Origin: Cyclobacteriaceae bacterium
GTDB taxonomy: Bacteria > Bacteroidota > Bacteroidia > Cytophagales > Cyclobacteriaceae
Assembly: GCA_019638255.1 (NCBI GenBank)
Contig: JAHBUD010000001.1
Span: 62,001-126,000, forward strand
Direction of reading: 5' to 3'
Length of the DNA: 64,000 nt
A program made the translations under genes and the position numbers. Positions 62,233-64,000 of the stretch are shown here, piece by piece (the first letter of the stretch is position 1; each line of letters starts with the position of its first letter). The notes under the pieces are model-generated. The model saw only the letters and a program-made list of their open reading frames with translations. It had not been told where the DNA came from and searched no databases.

Positions 62233-63422
62233 TGCTACGCAAAGACTGGAAATATATTCTCTATCTCTCGGTGGCTTTAGTGATTTACCTGGCCCTGAAA
62301 ATGCTATCCCCCCGCAACATCGACTGGACCATAACATACCATAGGAAAGACAAAAATCCATACGGAACCTATGCGCTTGATCAATTGATTGAATCAGTTT
62401 TTTCGAAGGGCTCATTATTTCAAAGTAACTATACACTTTACGAGCTATACGACACGCTTCAAAAGCCAGCAAACTTTTTGAGTTTGTCAACCACCTTTGC
62501 ACCCGGCAATGAAGATACTAAAGCTTTGCTTAAAAATATTGAGAAGGGCGGTACTGCATTTATTGCGGCTCAGTATTTCTGGGGCGACTTTGCCGATACC
62601 CTTTCTGTTGCTACTTCCGATTACTTTTTTGACAGTTCGTTCAGTGAACTGTTCAACCGGAACGACTCAACCACTATGTACTACGTTAATCCGCTTATTA
62701 ACCACAACACTAAATACTTTTTTCCCAGAAAAAACATCCACAACTATTTCAACAACGTTGACAGTGCCCGCACTACGATTGTTGCGGTTAATGATTTGAA
62801 TTTACCTGTTATTGTAAAAATCACATGGGGTAAAGGATTTTTATACCTCAGCTCCGCACCATTAACCCTTACAAATGTGTACCTGTTGCATCAGCAAAAT
62901 GCCGGGTTTGTATCAACCGCATTGTCGCATTTGCCTGACCGTACTACGTATTGGATCGAGTTTTATCATTTAGGCCGATTGGAAGCTCGAACACCCCTTC
63001 GGTTTATACTTTCCAACGAGCCGTTGCGTTGGGCTTACTTCATTTCCCTTTTTAGCATTCTTGTATTTATGATTTTTGAATCACGCAGAAGGCAGCGAAT
63101 AATTCCAATTTTGAAACCACTGACGAACTCCTCACTTGAGTTTATTCGAACCATTGGCAATCTGTACTTTCAGTCATCTGATCATAAAAACATTGCTGAA
63201 AAGCGAATTGCGTTTTTTCAGGAACAGTTACGTACGAAATATGGAATTCAACTTCACGGGCTGAATGATGCCGGAATAAAAGTCCTATCGAACAAAACCG
63301 GAAATAGTGAAATTGAAGTGAAGAAGCTGCTGGAGCTAATGAATAGGATTCATGAAAAAAAGCAGATTACTGAAAATGAACTTAAACTATTTAACGATAC
63401 ATTAGACCGATTTAAGTATTAG
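62232..63422 (+). CDS. DUF4350 domain membrane protein
   Basis: A 396-residue protein with an N-terminal anchor (YILYLSVALVIYLALKML, residues 7-24), an extracytoplasmic domain with the DUF4350 pattern (YGTYALDQLI, FAPGNEDTKALLKNIEKGGTAFIAAQYF) and a second membrane segment near residue 275 (WAYFISLFSILVFMIFESRRR), followed by a cytosolic helical tail of about 100 residues. Such proteins lie between DUF4129 and MoxR genes. Translation is coupled to DUF4129 by the TGATG overlap. Confidence 0.92.
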   Translation: MLRKDWKYILYLSVALVIYLALKMLSPRNIDWTITYHRKDKNPYGTYALDQLIESVFSKGSLFQSNYTLYELYDTLQKPANFLSLSTTFAPGNEDTKALLKNIEKGGTAFIAAQYFWGDFADTLSVATSDYFFDSSFSELFNRNDSTTMYYVNPLINHNTKYFFPRKNIHNYFNNVDSARTTIVAVNDLNLPVIVKITWGKGFLYLSSAPLTLTNVYLLHQQNAGFVSTALSHLPDRTTYWIEFYHLGRLEARTPLRFILSNEPLRWAYFISLFSILVFMIFESRRRQRIIPILKPLTNSSLEFIRTIGNLYFQSSDHKNIAEKRIAFFQEQLRTKYGIQLHGLNDAGIKVLSNKTGNSEIEVKKLLELMNRIHEKKQITENELKLFNDTLDRFKY

Positions 63423-63458
63423 AAATTATCCTCTTAAAATTTTTACGAAATAAAAAAT

Positions 63459-64000
63459 ATGGAAGAAGGAATATTTGAAAGCCGCGTTGACTTGAGCAAC
63501 CTGAACGAAAGCGTAAAAAAAATTCGCGAAGAAATAAGCCATGTAATTGTTGGTCAGCAGGAAATGATTGATTTGCTAATCACCTCCATTCTGGCCGATG
63601 GGCATGCGCTTATTGAAGGTGTGCCGGGAGTGGCCAAAACACTTACTGCCAAATTACTTTCAAGAATAATTGATGTTGAATTCAACCGTATTCAGTTCAC
63701 CCCTGACCTGATGCCCTCGGATATCATTGGTACCTCGGTATTCAACATGAAAAATTCAGAATTCGAATTCAAAGCCGGGCCGGTGTTCTCCAATATTGTG
63801 TTGATTGATGAAATCAATCGTGCCCCTGCCAAAACACAAGCTGCACTTTTTGAAGTAATGGAGGAGCGCCAGATTACCGCAGATGGCACAACGTATAGCA
63901 TGGAGCATCCATATATGGTGGTGGCTACTCAAAATCCTATTGAACACGAAGGCACCTACCGGTTGCCAGAAGCCCAATTGGATCGCTTTCTTTTTAAAAT
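63459..64000 (+). CDS. MoxR-family AAA+ ATPase, N-terminal 180 residues, runs off the right edge
   Basis: A MoxR chaperone-like ATPase starting at ATG 63459, 36 bases after the DUF4350 stop. Seen motifs: [37 protein letters not shown] with Walker [22 protein letters not shown], Walker [29 protein letters not shown] and the sensor [22 protein letters not shown]. MoxR ATPases work with DUF58/VWA proteins in folding or activating envelope complexes; a DUF58 gene is expected beyond the window edge. The gene is truncated only by the window. Confidence 0.97.
   Translation, partial: MEEGIFESRVDLSNLNESVKKIREEISHVIVGQQEMIDLLITSILADGHALIEGVPGVAKTLTAKLLSRIIDVEFNRIQFTPDLMPSDIIGTSVFNMKNSEFEFKAGPVFSNIVLIDEINRAPAKTQAALFEVMEERQITADGTTYSMEHPYMVVATQNPIEHEGTYRLPEAQLDRFLFK

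Overview
The window comes from a Bacteroidota chromosome, most plausibly a free-living member of the Cytophagales (the phylum is well supported, the order is inference). The evidence for the phylum is: promoters of the Bacteroidota type (-7 TAnnTTTG, sometimes with a TTTG about 19-20 bases upstream), starts without Shine-Dalgarno sequences, several proteins with a CarboxypepD_reg-like domain followed by the EVVVTGYG signature, DUF5686, DUF3667, WbqC, MurQ with a BadF-type sugar kinase, and a NagB-PIG-L fusion. Coding density is high and no gene-free stretch exceeds 300 bases. There is no insertion sequence, prophage, CRISPR array or rRNA gene. Two tRNA genes are present: tRNA-Ser(UGA) and initiator tRNA-fMet.

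Positions 1-8.4 kb are almost entirely on the minus strand. Reading in the direction of transcription there is an ECF sigma factor, its small zinc-finger anti-sigma factor, gmk, nadD, a DUF5686 outer-membrane protein, mnmH (tRNA 2-selenouridine synthase), selD (selenophosphate synthetase), a standalone WYL-like protein translationally coupled to selD, and a SigZ-like sigma factor with a cysteine-rich tail. Facing the sigma factor is a possible 19-residue Cys/Gly-rich peptide gene that ends in a hairpin. This selenium-linked group is the least conventional locus in the window.

Positions 8.6-16.7 kb hold envelope signalling genes: a secreted VWA/YfbK-type protein divergent from an ECF sigma factor, followed by a membrane protein joining an anti-sigma-like N-terminus to CarboxypepD and TonB C-terminal domains, then DUF4230, a LytTR regulator with its LytS-like kinase, and a secreted CarboxypepD protein. 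REP-like repeats lie at 13.17-13.38 kb and again at 25.93-26.19 kb. Positions 16.7-23.1 kb carry aspC, recR, clpS, a sodium-solute symporter, an alkyltransferase-like protein with Ala in place of the catalytic Cys, a secreted Ig-like protein and tRNA-Ser with its own promoter and terminator.

Positions 23.3-34 kb are accessory: a GH43 glycosidase, an SRPBCC protein, an acyltransferase, an ankyrin lipoprotein, a membrane-anchored AraC-TPR regulator, greB, a CotH-like lipoprotein, DoxX and a Gfo/Idh/MocA oxidoreductase. Positions 34-51.6 kb are mostly housekeeping: YihY, a thioesterase, mltG, a YrdC/Sua5 protein, WbqC, clpC, rarA, DUF3667, tRNA-fMet, era, der and a SprT-like protease, interspersed with secreted proteins of unknown function.

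Positions 51.6-55.8 kb form a peptidoglycan amino-sugar recycling cluster (sugar kinase, murQ, an unknown gene overlapping murQ, NagB-PIG-L). It is followed by UbiA-like, cytochrome b5-like and RDD genes. The right end is a MoxR-type locus (SpoIIM-like, membrane protein, DUF4129, DUF4350, MoxR ATPase) that runs off the window. The divergently oriented RDD gene at 56.9-57.6 kb probably belongs to the same functional group.
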